64,000 bases of DNA, from assembly GCF_004357765.1 (NCBI RefSeq), contig NZ_SMTE01000018.1, positions 1-64,000 on the forward strand. Reading direction: 5' to 3'. The number at the start of each line of letters is the position of its first letter. Positions within the stretch are counted from its first letter, which is position 1. Below the pieces are notes generated by a model, which worked only from the letters and a program-made list of their open reading frames with translations, ran no database searches and was not told the origin of the DNA. Both the position numbers and the translations under genes were made by a program. Positions 1 through 8,255 of the stretch are shown here, piece by piece. Origin of the DNA: Pseudomonas putida (GTDB lineage: Bacteria > Pseudomonadota > Gammaproteobacteria > Pseudomonadales > Pseudomonadaceae).

Positions 1-59
1 AAAAACCGACCATGCCAGTTAAAAACTGTTACCTATGTGCGTGAACTGATTTGTAACCC

Positions 60-200
60 ATGTGGGTGAGTCATACCAGCAAGCGGTTTTGCGTCCCTTT
101 TTCCAAGAAAAAAGGGACCCGCCGTAAAGGCGGAAGGGGCCAGTAGCGCCGCTACACAAAATGGATCTCCCCCAGTCTCAATGCCCGCCCCAACAAACCA
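60..200. repeat. Hairpin-rich intergenic repeat segment
   Basis: Two hairpins lie back to back. Arms 93-102 and 109-118 form a 10-bp stem around CCAAGA, and arms 119-123 and 129-133 form a GC-rich 5-bp stem around GTAAA. The following sequence looks like a dispersed intergenic element I associate with P. putida-type genomes, where its minus-strand ORF (33-239) is often miscalled as a protein. Recognition is from memory, so the repeat status is an inference; the hairpins are seen directly. I see no gene in 1-296. Confidence 0.45.
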
Positions 201-296
201 AACCAAACCAAACCTCAGCAAGCACGAATCCGCGAACAAAAAAAATGGGCGACCTAAGTCGCCCTAAATGCCTTGCGTGCCCGTGAATCCGGAAGA

Positions 297-413
297 TCAG
301 CGCGGTTTGCGCTTACCTGAATCCTTCCAGATGAAAAGTCCTAGACCGGCAAAGAACACCAACATCAACCCGACCGTTACCACACCCGCGATAACCACAT
401 TGTCGAAGAACAT
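297..413 (-). CDS. ccoM: CcoM-type small membrane subunit of cbb3 cytochrome oxidase
   Basis: A 38-residue protein beginning MFFDNVVIAG, with one hydrophobic segment (about residues 6-29) and a basic tail ending KDSGKRKPR. This matches the CcoM single-helix subunit found in Pseudomonas cbb3-type cytochrome c oxidases, which helps assembly or stability of the terminal oxidase in the inner membrane. The start at 413 is chosen because a GGGAGG ribosome site lies seven bases upstream; the longer in-frame extension to 515 lacks membrane-protein character. No cbb3 oxidase operon is visible here, so it is encoded apart from its partner. Identification rests on recalled similarity and size. Confidence 0.7.
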   Translation of the reverse strand: MFFDNVVIAGVVTVGLMLVFFAGLGLFIWKDSGKRKPR

Positions 414-547
414 GTCGGCCTCCCGTTCATGTGCCGTTGTCCGATGGATGCAAGGTATCGAATAACGTCGGGAGAAAAATTGATCGGGATCAATGGTGCC
501 CGGGGCCGGGCACACGAGGCGGGTGCAGGATTGACCTGCGTCAAGGT

Positions 548-709
548 TCAGCGCTTCTTCGGCTTGCCCTTGGGTTTCTTTTTCTTCGAGGTGCCGAGCG
601 GCATCGCCTGCTCAAAGGCCTGCCGCACCTCGTTGAGGCGTTTTTCCTTCAGGTCGTGGATACGCTTGGCGCGTTCGGCATCGAAGTCGATGAGGTTGTC
701 TTGGCTCAT
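548..709 (-). CDS. Small basic hypothetical protein, lysine-rich tail
   Basis: A 53-residue ORF starting MSQDNLIDFD. The first 35 residues are charged and probably helical (AERAKRIHDLKEKR), and the last 14 are almost all Lys, Pro and Gly. No membrane segment or signal peptide is present. The composition could suit nucleic-acid or ribosome contact, but that is only inference. The ribosome site is weak (GAGCCC upstream). It lies between the ccoM-like gene and a small unknown gene on the same strand. I do not recognise a named family. Confidence 0.6.
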   Translation of the reverse strand: MSQDNLIDFDAERAKRIHDLKEKRLNEVRQAFEQAMPLGTSKKKKPKGKPKKR

Positions 710-776
710 GGGTGGGCTCGACGATCAGCTGAGAGATGCATCATGCAGCCAGGCGACGGCCGTGACCAGCCCCGCT

Positions 777-1106
777 TCAGACTTCGATGTCGACCAGCAA
801 CCCCTGACGGACATGCTCACCCATCAGCGGCGCGACCGGTACAGTGTTGTCGGCATTGACCTCGTCCCCCGGCACCGCACTGTAGCGTTCCTCGTCAGCC
901 TTGGTGTTGCGCCGCTGTTGTCGGCGCTGCTCGTCGCGCAGCAACAGCGCCTGCTCCTGCGGATCACGCTGGTGCTTGAGATCGATGGCGGTGTCGCCGG
1001 AGGCTGGCTGCGCAGGCACCACCGGCTTGATGTCCGGGGTGGGCTTGACCGGGTCTTGCTGAGAGGTAACGGGCACGGCACTGAGCGGAAGGATCGGCGG
1101 CAGCAT
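777..1106 (-). CDS. Small hypothetical protein, proline-rich N-terminus
   Basis: A 109-residue protein starting MLPPILPLSA. The start is well supported by AGGAG eight bases upstream. Residues 1-40 are proline-rich and probably disordered. Residues 45-70 are rich in Gln, Arg and Glu (EQALLLRDEQRRQQRR) and probably helical. The end (VRQGLLVDIEV) looks like a beta strand. No signal peptide, membrane segment or catalytic motif is seen. It is transcribed in the same direction as the lipoprotein gene that ends about 100 bases upstream, so they may share a transcript. Function unknown. Confidence 0.65.
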   Translation of the reverse strand: MLPPILPLSAVPVTSQQDPVKPTPDIKPVVPAQPASGDTAIDLKHQRDPQEQALLLRDEQRRQQRRNTKADEERYSAVPGDEVNADNTVPVAPLMGEHVRQGLLVDIEV

Positions 1107-1207
1107 GATGGTTCTCCTGTGCCCACTGTATCGGCCGGCCCACATCCGCCTTGAGCAGCGATGGATGAGGATGTGCGGGCGATCACAGCCCCATGGTTTG
1201 AATATCG

Positions 1208-1903
1208 CTATTCGGCTTCGTCGGTTGACTCGTCCTCGGCAGCAGGGCTGGCCTCGCTCCATGGCCGCTTATAGATCCGCTGCCAGACATCGTTCAGGTG
1301 ATCGCGCACGTACTGCGGTGCGTTCTTCAGCGAGGCGCTGTCTTCGCGGTCTCCGCCGATCGGCTCCTCGCCGGCGGGGGTTATCAACGACTGGCCGGTA
1401 ATGGTGTAGCTGTCCTGACCTTCACGCATTTCGATGGCGATATCGTGCGGCTCGATGCCACCTCCGCAGAATGCGTGGCTGGCCACCGTGACCTCGGCGA
1501 CGCCGTCCTTGTCGAGGTCGGTCACATCGCTGACATCACCATAGAAGTCGACGTCCAGGTCCAGCCCCGGGCAGGAGGTCTCCTGCTCGATCTGCCAACG
1601 CGCTTTGAATGCATCGCCGTCGGAGCTGCGTGCGTAGAGGGTCGCCTTGAGCACGACCTTGTCCACGTCCTGCTCGGTCTGCGCATCGACAGCCTGGCCA
1701 TCGGTGCGGCTCAGCACCAGAACCGCCTCACCGTCACGGTCACGGAAGTGCACGCTCTTGATCGGCGTCTGCACGCCCAGCACTTCCAGTTGCTCGACCG
1801 GGACCGGAGCCAGGGTCTGGAAATCCTTCTGCTCGCAGGCGCCCAGCAGCAGGAAGCTGCCCAAGCCCAGGCAGAAGCGAAACGAGCGGCGCTTGAGCGG
1901 CAT
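1208..1903 (-). CDS. Hypothetical lipoprotein
   Basis: A 231-residue protein with a lipoprotein signal: basic start MPLKRRSFRF, hydrophobic core, and lipobox LLGAC with the acylated Cys at about residue 23. The mature part is acidic. It holds Asp-rich stretches such as VTDLDKDGVAEVTV (about residues 127-141), which resemble FG-GAP or calcium-binding integrin-like repeats. The C-terminal 20 residues are low-complexity and acidic. Two Cys in the mature part (SCPGL and FCGGG) may form a disulfide. Probably envelope-anchored; substrate unknown. It is divergent from rapA, with about 130 bp between. Confidence 0.7.
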   Translation of the reverse strand: MPLKRRSFRFCLGLGSFLLLGACEQKDFQTLAPVPVEQLEVLGVQTPIKSVHFRDRDGEAVLVLSRTDGQAVDAQTEQDVDKVVLKATLYARSSDGDAFKARWQIEQETSCPGLDLDVDFYGDVSDVTDLDKDGVAEVTVASHAFCGGGIEPHDIAIEMREGQDSYTITGQSLITPAGEEPIGGDREDSASLKNAPQYVRDHLNDVWQRIYKRPWSEASPAAEDESTDEAE

Positions 1904-2033
1904 GGCGGTACTGAGCCCTCATGGCAGGACGATATGACGCAATGAAACAGCTAGACTGTGGTCTTCACCACTTTGGTCTGCCCAGCCGATCCGTTAACAT
2001 AGTCGGCTTTTTCATCGCGGGAGTTCAGGCAGT

Positions 2034-4880
2034 ATGGCGCAGCAGTATCAACCGGGGCAACGCTGGATCAGCGACAGTGAAGCCGAGCTCGGCCTGGGTA
2101 CCATCCTGGCCCAGGATGGCCGCCTGCTGACCGTGCTCTACCCGGCCACAGGCGACACACGCCAGTACGCCTTGCGCAATGCGCCGCTGACCCGCGTGCG
2201 CTTCTCGCCAGGTGACCAGATCACCCATTTCGAGGGCTGGAAGCTGACCGTTCGCGAAGTCGAGGATATCGACGGCCTGATGGTCTATCACGGCCTCGAT
2301 GGCCAGAACCAACCCCGCACCCTGCCTGAAACCCAGCTGTCCAACTTCATCCAGTTCCGCCTGGCCAGCGACCGCCTGTTCGCCGGACAGATCGACCCGC
2401 TGTCCTGGTTCTCGCTGCGCTACAACACCCTGCAACATACCAGCAAGCAGATGCAGTCATCGTTGTGGGGGCTGGGCGGTTGCCGTGCGCAACCGATCGC
2501 CCACCAGTTGCACATTGCCCGCGAAGTCGCCGACCGTAGCGCGCCACGGGTACTGCTGGCCGACGAGGTGGGCCTGGGCAAGACCATCGAAGCCGGCCTG
2601 GTGATTCACCGCCAACTGCTGTCGGGACGCGCCAGTCGGGTGCTGATCCTGGTACCGGAAAACCTCCAGCACCAATGGTTGGTTGAGATGCGCCGGCGCT
2701 TCAACCTGCAGGTCGCGCTGTTCGATGCCGAACGTTTCATCGAGAGCGATGCCAGCAATCCGTTCGAGGATGCCCAACTGGCCCTCGTCGCCCTGGAGTG
2801 GCTGGTCGACGATGACAAGGCCCAGGACGCGCTGTTCGCTGCCGGTTGGGACCTGATGGTGGTCGATGAAGCCCACCACCTGGTGTGGCACGAGGAACAG
2901 GCCAGCGCCGAGTACGCCCTGGTCGAGCAATTGGCCGAAGTCATTCCTGGCGTGTTACTGCTCACCGCTACCCCTGAACAGCTCGGCCAGGACAGCCACT
3001 TCGCGCGCCTGCGCCTGCTCGACCCCAATCGTTTCCATGACCTGGCAGCATTCCGAGCCGAGAGCGAACACTACCGCCCGGTCGCCGAAGCCGTGCAGGA
3101 ACTGCTCGACGAGGGCCGCCTGTCACCCACCGCCCATGCCACCATCCAGGGGTTCCTGGGCGCCGAGGGCGAAGCCCTGCTGGCTGCGGTCAGCGACGGT
3201 GACAGCCAGGCCAGCGCGCGCCTGGTGCGCGAACTGCTCGACCGCCACGGCACCGGCCGCGTGCTGTTCCGCAACACCCGTGCGGCGGTCCAGGGCTTTC
3301 CCGAGCGCAACCTGCACCCCTACCCCCTGGCCAACCCTGAGCAGTACCGCGACCTGCCTGCCGGCGAGCACGCCGAGCTGTACCCGGAAGTTGCCTTCCA
3401 GGCCCAGGGCGAGAGCAGCGACGAGGAGCGCTGGTGGCGTTTCGACCCGCGCGTCGACTGGTTGATCGACACTCTGAAAATGCTCAAGCGCACCAAGGTC
3501 CTGGTGATTTGCGCCCACGCCGAGACCGCCATGGACCTGGAAGACGCTCTGCGCGTGCGTTCGGGCATCCCGGCCACGGTCTTCCACGAGGGCATGAGCA
3601 TCCTCGAGCGTGACCGCGCTGCGGCCTACTTCGCCGACGAAGAGTTCGGTGCCCAGGTGCTGATCTGCTCCGAAATCGGCAGTGAAGGGCGCAACTTCCA
3701 GTTCGCCCACCACTTGGTGATGTTCGACCTGCCGGCTCATCCAGACCTGCTCGAACAGCGTATCGGTCGCCTCGACCGTATTGGCCAGAAACACACCATC
3801 GAGTTGCACGTGCCCTACCTGCAGGACAGCCCGCAACAACGCCTGTTCCAGTGGTACCACGATGGCCTCAACGCCTTCCTCAATACCTGCCCGACCGGCA
3901 ACGCCCTGCAGCACCAGTTCGGCCCGCGTCTGCTGCCGATGCTCGAAGGCGGCGATGACAAGGTCTGGGATGCCCTGGTCGCCGAAGCGCGCGGTGAACG
4001 TGAGCGCCTCGAAGCCGAGCTGCACAGTGGCCGCGATCGCCTGCTGGAGCTCAACTCCGGGGGCGCCGGCGAAGGTCAGGCGCTGGTCGAGGCGATCCTC
4101 GAGCAGGACGATCAGTTCGCGCTGCCGATCTATATGGAAACCCTGTTCGACGCCTTCGGTATCGATAGCGAAGACCACTCGGAAAACGCCCTGATCCTCA
4201 AGCCAAGCGAAAAGATGCTCGATGCCAGCTTCCCGCTCGGCGACGATGAAGGCGTGACCATCACCTACGACCGGGCTCAGGCCCTGTCACGCGAAGACAT
4301 GCAGTTCCTGACCTGGGAGCACCCGATGGTCCAAGGCGGCATGGACCTCGTGCTGTCCGGTTCGATGGGCAACACCGCCGTTGCACTGATCAAGAACAAG
4401 GCCCTCAAACCCGGCACCGTATTGCTCGAGTTGCTGTTCGTCAGCGAGGTGGTGGCGCCACGCAGCCTGCAACTGGGTCGCTACCTGCCGCCTGCGGCGC
4501 TGCGTTGCCTGCTCGATGCCAACGGCAATGACCTCGCTGGGCGGGTGGCATTCGAAACGCTCAACGACCAGCTCGAAAGCGTCCCACGGGCCAGCGCCAA
4601 CAAGTTCGTCCAGGCTCAACGCGATGTGCTGGCCACACGTATCAGCGGCGGTGAGGCGAAGATCATGCCGACCCACGTCGAGCGGGTTGCCGAAGCCAAA
4701 CGTCGCCTGGCGGCCGAAGCCGATGAGGAACTGGCACGCCTGACTGCGCTCAAGGCGGTCAACCCGAGCGTACGTGACAGCGAAATCGAAGCGTTGCGCA
4801 AGCAGCGTGAGGATGGCCTGGCGATGCTGGAAAAAGCCGCCCTGCGCCTGGAAGCGATTCGCGTACTGGTTGCAGGCTGA
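2034..4880 (+). CDS. rapA: RNA polymerase-associated ATPase RapA (HepA)
   Basis: A 948-residue Swi2/Snf2-type ATPase of the full RapA length. RapA binds RNA polymerase and uses ATP to recycle stalled or post-termination polymerase. Visible parts are the N-terminal Tudor-like region starting at [15 protein letters not shown], Walker A DEVGLGKT near residue 177, DEAH near residue 278, and helicase C-domain motifs such as EGRNFQFA and [11 protein letters not shown]. The C-terminal part matches the RapA-specific spacer and core-binding region. GGGAG lies ten bases before the start. It is monocistronic, with the next gene 175 bp away. Confidence 0.97.
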   Translation: MAQQYQPGQRWISDSEAELGLGTILAQDGRLLTVLYPATGDTRQYALRNAPLTRVRFSPGDQITHFEGWKLTVREVEDIDGLMVYHGLDGQNQPRTLPETQLSNFIQFRLASDRLFAGQIDPLSWFSLRYNTLQHTSKQMQSSLWGLGGCRAQPIAHQLHIAREVADRSAPRVLLADEVGLGKTIEAGLVIHRQLLSGRASRVLILVPENLQHQWLVEMRRRFNLQVALFDAERFIESDASNPFEDAQLALVALEWLVDDDKAQDALFAAGWDLMVVDEAHHLVWHEEQASAEYALVEQLAEVIPGVLLLTATPEQLGQDSHFARLRLLDPNRFHDLAAFRAESEHYRPVAEAVQELLDEGRLSPTAHATIQGFLGAEGEALLAAVSDGDSQASARLVRELLDRHGTGRVLFRNTRAAVQGFPERNLHPYPLANPEQYRDLPAGEHAELYPEVAFQAQGESSDEERWWRFDPRVDWLIDTLKMLKRTKVLVICAHAETAMDLEDALRVRSGIPATVFHEGMSILERDRAAAYFADEEFGAQVLICSEIGSEGRNFQFAHHLVMFDLPAHPDLLEQRIGRLDRIGQKHTIELHVPYLQDSPQQRLFQWYHDGLNAFLNTCPTGNALQHQFGPRLLPMLEGGDDKVWDALVAEARGERERLEAELHSGRDRLLELNSGGAGEGQALVEAILEQDDQFALPIYMETLFDAFGIDSEDHSENALILKPSEKMLDASFPLGDDEGVTITYDRAQALSREDMQFLTWEHPMVQGGMDLVLSGSMGNTAVALIKNKALKPGTVLLELLFVSEVVAPRSLQLGRYLPPAALRCLLDANGNDLAGRVAFETLNDQLESVPRASANKFVQAQRDVLATRISGGEAKIMPTHVERVAEAKRRLAAEADEELARLTALKAVNPSVRDSEIEALRKQREDGLAMLEKAALRLEAIRVLVAG

Positions 4881-5055
4881 TCCTGCTCACCCCCGCGCCG
4901 GGCAACCGTCGCGGGGTATGGCTCGCTTAGAACCACGAGTCAGCAGGAAAATAACCAATTTATATAAAGCATTATGCCATTAGCACGACACGGTTGATTT
5001 TGCCTTCCTATACTGCCTCTGCAACCGTCATGCACCCGCGACGAAGAGGCACTCA

Positions 5056-7317
5056 ATGGAATGGCTGGGACTGCACCTTTTCGCTGAACTCCCGGCCACC
5101 GCTCGGCTGATCCTCGATTGTCGCCACGACCCCCTCCTCTTGGTGGTGGCCTACGGTGTCGCTATCGCTGCCTGTTTTGCCACCCTCGACATGGCCGAAC
5201 GCCAATCCCAAGGCGAGGACCCCAGCGCCCATCGACGCTGGCGGTTACTGGGCGCCTGCTGCCTGGCTGGGGGCATCTGGGCGATGCATTTCATCAGCAT
5301 GCTGGCGTTCCAGGCACCTTTGGAAATCCACTACGACGTCTCGTTGACTGGCCTTTCCCTGCTGATCGCACTGCTTGCCGCCTGGCTGGCGATGAACAGC
5401 CTGGACCGTCAGCACATGCAGCCACGCCATTTCCTGCAGGGTGCCATTCTCATCGGGCTGGGCATCGTGATCATGCACTTTGTCGGCATGGCCGCGCTGC
5501 AGACCAGCGCCCAACAGCATTACCATGCCGGCTTGCTGGTGGCCTGTCTGACTATCGCCATTCTCACCGGCCTCGCCGCACTGCTGATGGCCCGAAGCCT
5601 GAGCAAGGGCGATGGCACTCGACACCTGCTGCTCAAAATCGGCGCCAGTGTGCTGATAGCCAGCGGCATCGTGGCCACTCATTTCACCGGCATGGCGGCC
5701 ATGACCCTGGTGCTGCCGGAGAACACACCGTTGAGCCTGGCGTCGACTGACAATCGCCTGCAGTTGGGCCTGACCATCGCCCTGATCGCCTTGCTGGTCA
5801 GCGCCAGTAGTCTCAGCGCGGCCTTGGCCGACAAGAAACTGCAAAGCAAAGAGCACGACCTGCGGCGGGTCAACACCCTACTCAACCAACTGGACCAGGC
5901 TCGTGCCCAGTTGCAGCAAGCGGCTCACTATGACGCTCTGACCAACCTCCTCAACCGCCGGGGGTTCAACCAGGTGTTCGCCGAATACCTGGCCGAAAAG
6001 GCCAGCGACGGCAATCGTATGGCAGTGATGTTTCTCGACATCGACCATTTCAAGCGCATCAACGACAGCCTCGGTCACGCCGCCGGTGACGAACTGCTGA
6101 AGGTGATCGCCGACCATATCAAGGCCGCCACGCGCAATCAGGACCTGGTGGCACGCCTGGGTGGCGACGAGTTCTGCGTGGTTACCCGCCTCAAGGGCCG
6201 AGACGAAGCCCGGCACCTGGCGCAGCGCATCATGCAACGGATGAAGGATCCCATCGACCTGGGTGGCCGGCGCATGGTCATGACCACCAGCATCGGCATC
6301 AGTATGTACCCCGACGATGGCCAGACCGCGCTTGAGCTGCTCAAGCATGCTGACCTCGCGCTGTACCAGTCCAAGGGTGCGGGACGCAACAGCCTGAACT
6401 TCTTCGACAGCGGCCTGCGCAGTCGCGCCAGCCTGGAACTGCAACTGGAAGAGGAACTACGTGTTGCCCTGCTTGAAGAACGCGGTCTGTGCGTGCACTA
6501 CCAGCCGATCTACAGTCTGGCCACCGGCCAGGTCGCCAAGTTCGAGGCGCTGGTGCGCTGGCAACATCCGCAGCACGGTCTGCTCGGACCTGACCGTTTC
6601 ATTGGCATCGCCGAGGCCAACGGCCTGATCGCCGACCTTGACCTGTGGGTACTGCGGCGCGCCTGCGAAGACTTGGCCCAACTCGTCGACCAGGGCTATA
6701 CCGAGCTCAAGGTCACGGTCAATTGCTCGGCTCTGACCTTGGGCCACGACACATTGGCCAGCGATGTGCAGATGGCGCTGCTGCAGGCTGGCCTGGGCGC
6801 CCAGCATCTGGAGCTGGAGGTCACGGAAAACGCCCTGATGGGCGATATCGTGCGGACCATCAACCTGCTCAAACGCATCCGCGTGATGGGCGTGGGGCTG
6901 TCGATCGACGATTTCGGCACCGGCTATTCGTCATTGGCGTATCTCAAGCGCCTGCCGCTGGACGTACTGAAGATCGACCGTTCGTTTCTTCAGGACGTAC
7001 CAGACAATCAGAAGGACCGCGAGATCGTCCAGGCCATCATCATCATGGCTCATACCCTGCACTTGAAAGTGGTCAGCGAGGGCGTCGAGACCCTTGCTCA
7101 GCATGCCTTTCTCGCCGACCACGGCTGTGACTACCTGCAGGGTTACCTGCTCAGCCGACCACTGCCCTTGGCCGAACTACGGCCGTTTCTCGAGTCGATC
7201 GAGCGCCAAGATCCGTTCACTGCGGGTCGCGGTACAACCCCACCAGGGTCGCCGGGTCTTTCTCCAGGAAGCCCTGGCTGCCGTGCAAACGCATCAGTTG
7301 CGCAGCAAGGCCGCTGA
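5056..7317 (+). CDS. MHYT-GGDEF-EAL cyclic-di-GMP regulator
   Basis: A 753-residue inner-membrane protein. The N-terminal seven-helix sensor carries the paired MHYT-type motifs (WAMHFISM, IMHFVGM, ATHFTGM), proposed to sense O2, CO or NO through bound copper. The diguanylate cyclase domain has an intact GGDEF at residues 369-373, and the phosphodiesterase domain has EAL at 497-499 with DDFGTGYSSL, so both activities may be present. AAGAGG precedes the start. The EAL fold should end near residue 715; the last 35 or so residues are Gly/Pro/Ser-rich and overlap the 3' end of the opposite gene by 101 bp. Signal and output are unknown. Confidence 0.93.
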   Translation: MEWLGLHLFAELPATARLILDCRHDPLLLVVAYGVAIAACFATLDMAERQSQGEDPSAHRRWRLLGACCLAGGIWAMHFISMLAFQAPLEIHYDVSLTGLSLLIALLAAWLAMNSLDRQHMQPRHFLQGAILIGLGIVIMHFVGMAALQTSAQQHYHAGLLVACLTIAILTGLAALLMARSLSKGDGTRHLLLKIGASVLIASGIVATHFTGMAAMTLVLPENTPLSLASTDNRLQLGLTIALIALLVSASSLSAALADKKLQSKEHDLRRVNTLLNQLDQARAQLQQAAHYDALTNLLNRRGFNQVFAEYLAEKASDGNRMAVMFLDIDHFKRINDSLGHAAGDELLKVIADHIKAATRNQDLVARLGGDEFCVVTRLKGRDEARHLAQRIMQRMKDPIDLGGRRMVMTTSIGISMYPDDGQTALELLKHADLALYQSKGAGRNSLNFFDSGLRSRASLELQLEEELRVALLEERGLCVHYQPIYSLATGQVAKFEALVRWQHPQHGLLGPDRFIGIAEANGLIADLDLWVLRRACEDLAQLVDQGYTELKVTVNCSALTLGHDTLASDVQMALLQAGLGAQHLELEVTENALMGDIVRTINLLKRIRVMGVGLSIDDFGTGYSSLAYLKRLPLDVLKIDRSFLQDVPDNQKDREIVQAIIIMAHTLHLKVVSEGVETLAQHAFLADHGCDYLQGYLLSRPLPLAELRPFLESIERQDPFTAGRGTTPPGSPGLSPGSPGCRANASVAQQGR

Positions 7318-8104
7318 TCGGTGTCGCCGAGCCCTGCTCACGGGAAAACTTCACGGCGCTATCCAGGTCCTTGAGCAAGGTGCGCACATGCCACTTGATC
7401 GGTTCGAAGCGGCTTTCGGCCATCTGAGGGGCGAGAATCTGCAGCGGCCTGGAGTCAGCGAAACCACCTGCCAACGCCTCGGCGATCTGGCTCGCATCCA
7501 CCCCGGAGCGCTCGGCCAGCGCCACCACCTCGGCGATCACCAACGCATTGCAGGCCACGATCATCTGGTTGCAGGCCTTGGTCACCTGCCCTGCGCCCAC
7601 CCCTCCCATGTGCGTCACCCGCTGGCCAAGCACCTCCAGCACCGGGCGTGCCCGGGCCAGGTCGCCCGCCTCGCCACCGACCATGATCGCCAAGCTGCCG
7701 GCCTCGGCACCGGCAGTACCGCCTGACACGGGCGCGTCCACCCAAGCCATGCCGCAGAGGACGGCCAGTTCTGCGGCCATTTCCCGAGTCGCGGTCGGCT
7801 CCAGGCTTGAGAGGTCCACCAGCAACTGCCCACTGCGCCCACCCCGGGCCACGCCCTGCTCACCGAACACAACCTCCCGTACCACTGCCGTGTCGGCCAG
7901 GCACAGCAACACCATGTCGCTGTCGCGGCTCAGCTCGGCCGGGCTGCCGGCCAGACGGGCGCCGGCGGCCACCAGCGCGGCGCATTTCTCCGGGCTGCGG
8001 TTCCATACAGTCAGGGGATAACCGGCGGCCAACAGCCGGCGGCACATCGGCAAGCCCATCAGACCGATCCCGGCGAACCCCAGTGAAGGCAGTGCAGTAC
8101 TCAT
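7217..8104 (-). CDS. 3-hydroxyisobutyrate dehydrogenase-family oxidoreductase
   Basis: A 295-residue NAD(P)-dependent beta-hydroxyacid dehydrogenase. Seen: the N-terminal Rossmann signature GFAGIGLMGLPM (residues 10-21), the substrate-binding DAPVSGGTAGAE, and the catalytic-lysine segment GAGQVTKACNQM. The family oxidises or reduces small beta-hydroxyacids such as 3-hydroxyisobutyrate, tartronate semialdehyde or similar; motifs alone do not fix the substrate. GGAG sits six bases before ATG. It is convergent with the GGDEF/EAL gene, whose 3' end it overlaps by 101 bp. Cytosolic; probably its own transcript. Confidence 0.9.
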   Translation of the reverse strand: MSTALPSLGFAGIGLMGLPMCRRLLAAGYPLTVWNRSPEKCAALVAAGARLAGSPAELSRDSDMVLLCLADTAVVREVVFGEQGVARGGRSGQLLVDLSSLEPTATREMAAELAVLCGMAWVDAPVSGGTAGAEAGSLAIMVGGEAGDLARARPVLEVLGQRVTHMGGVGAGQVTKACNQMIVACNALVIAEVVALAERSGVDASQIAEALAGGFADSRPLQILAPQMAESRFEPIKWHVRTLLKDLDSAVKFSREQGSATPISGLAAQLMRLHGSQGFLEKDPATLVGLYRDPQ

Positions 8105-8255
8105 GAACGACTCCAGTCAGAAGATTAAAGAAGCGCGGCTTTTTGACGATGCAATGCCGGTGCGATGGAAAAGACTTAGAAAGAAGTCAGGCAAACCCCT
8201 ATCGCGTCCGTGAAAGGCGCACTGCTACAGTCGCCGAGTTATCCATGATGGCCAG

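Noticed and set aside
33-239. 68-residue minus-strand ORF at the window start
   Set aside because: It lies across two hairpins of an intergenic repeat and has the look of a commonly miscalled repeat ORF.
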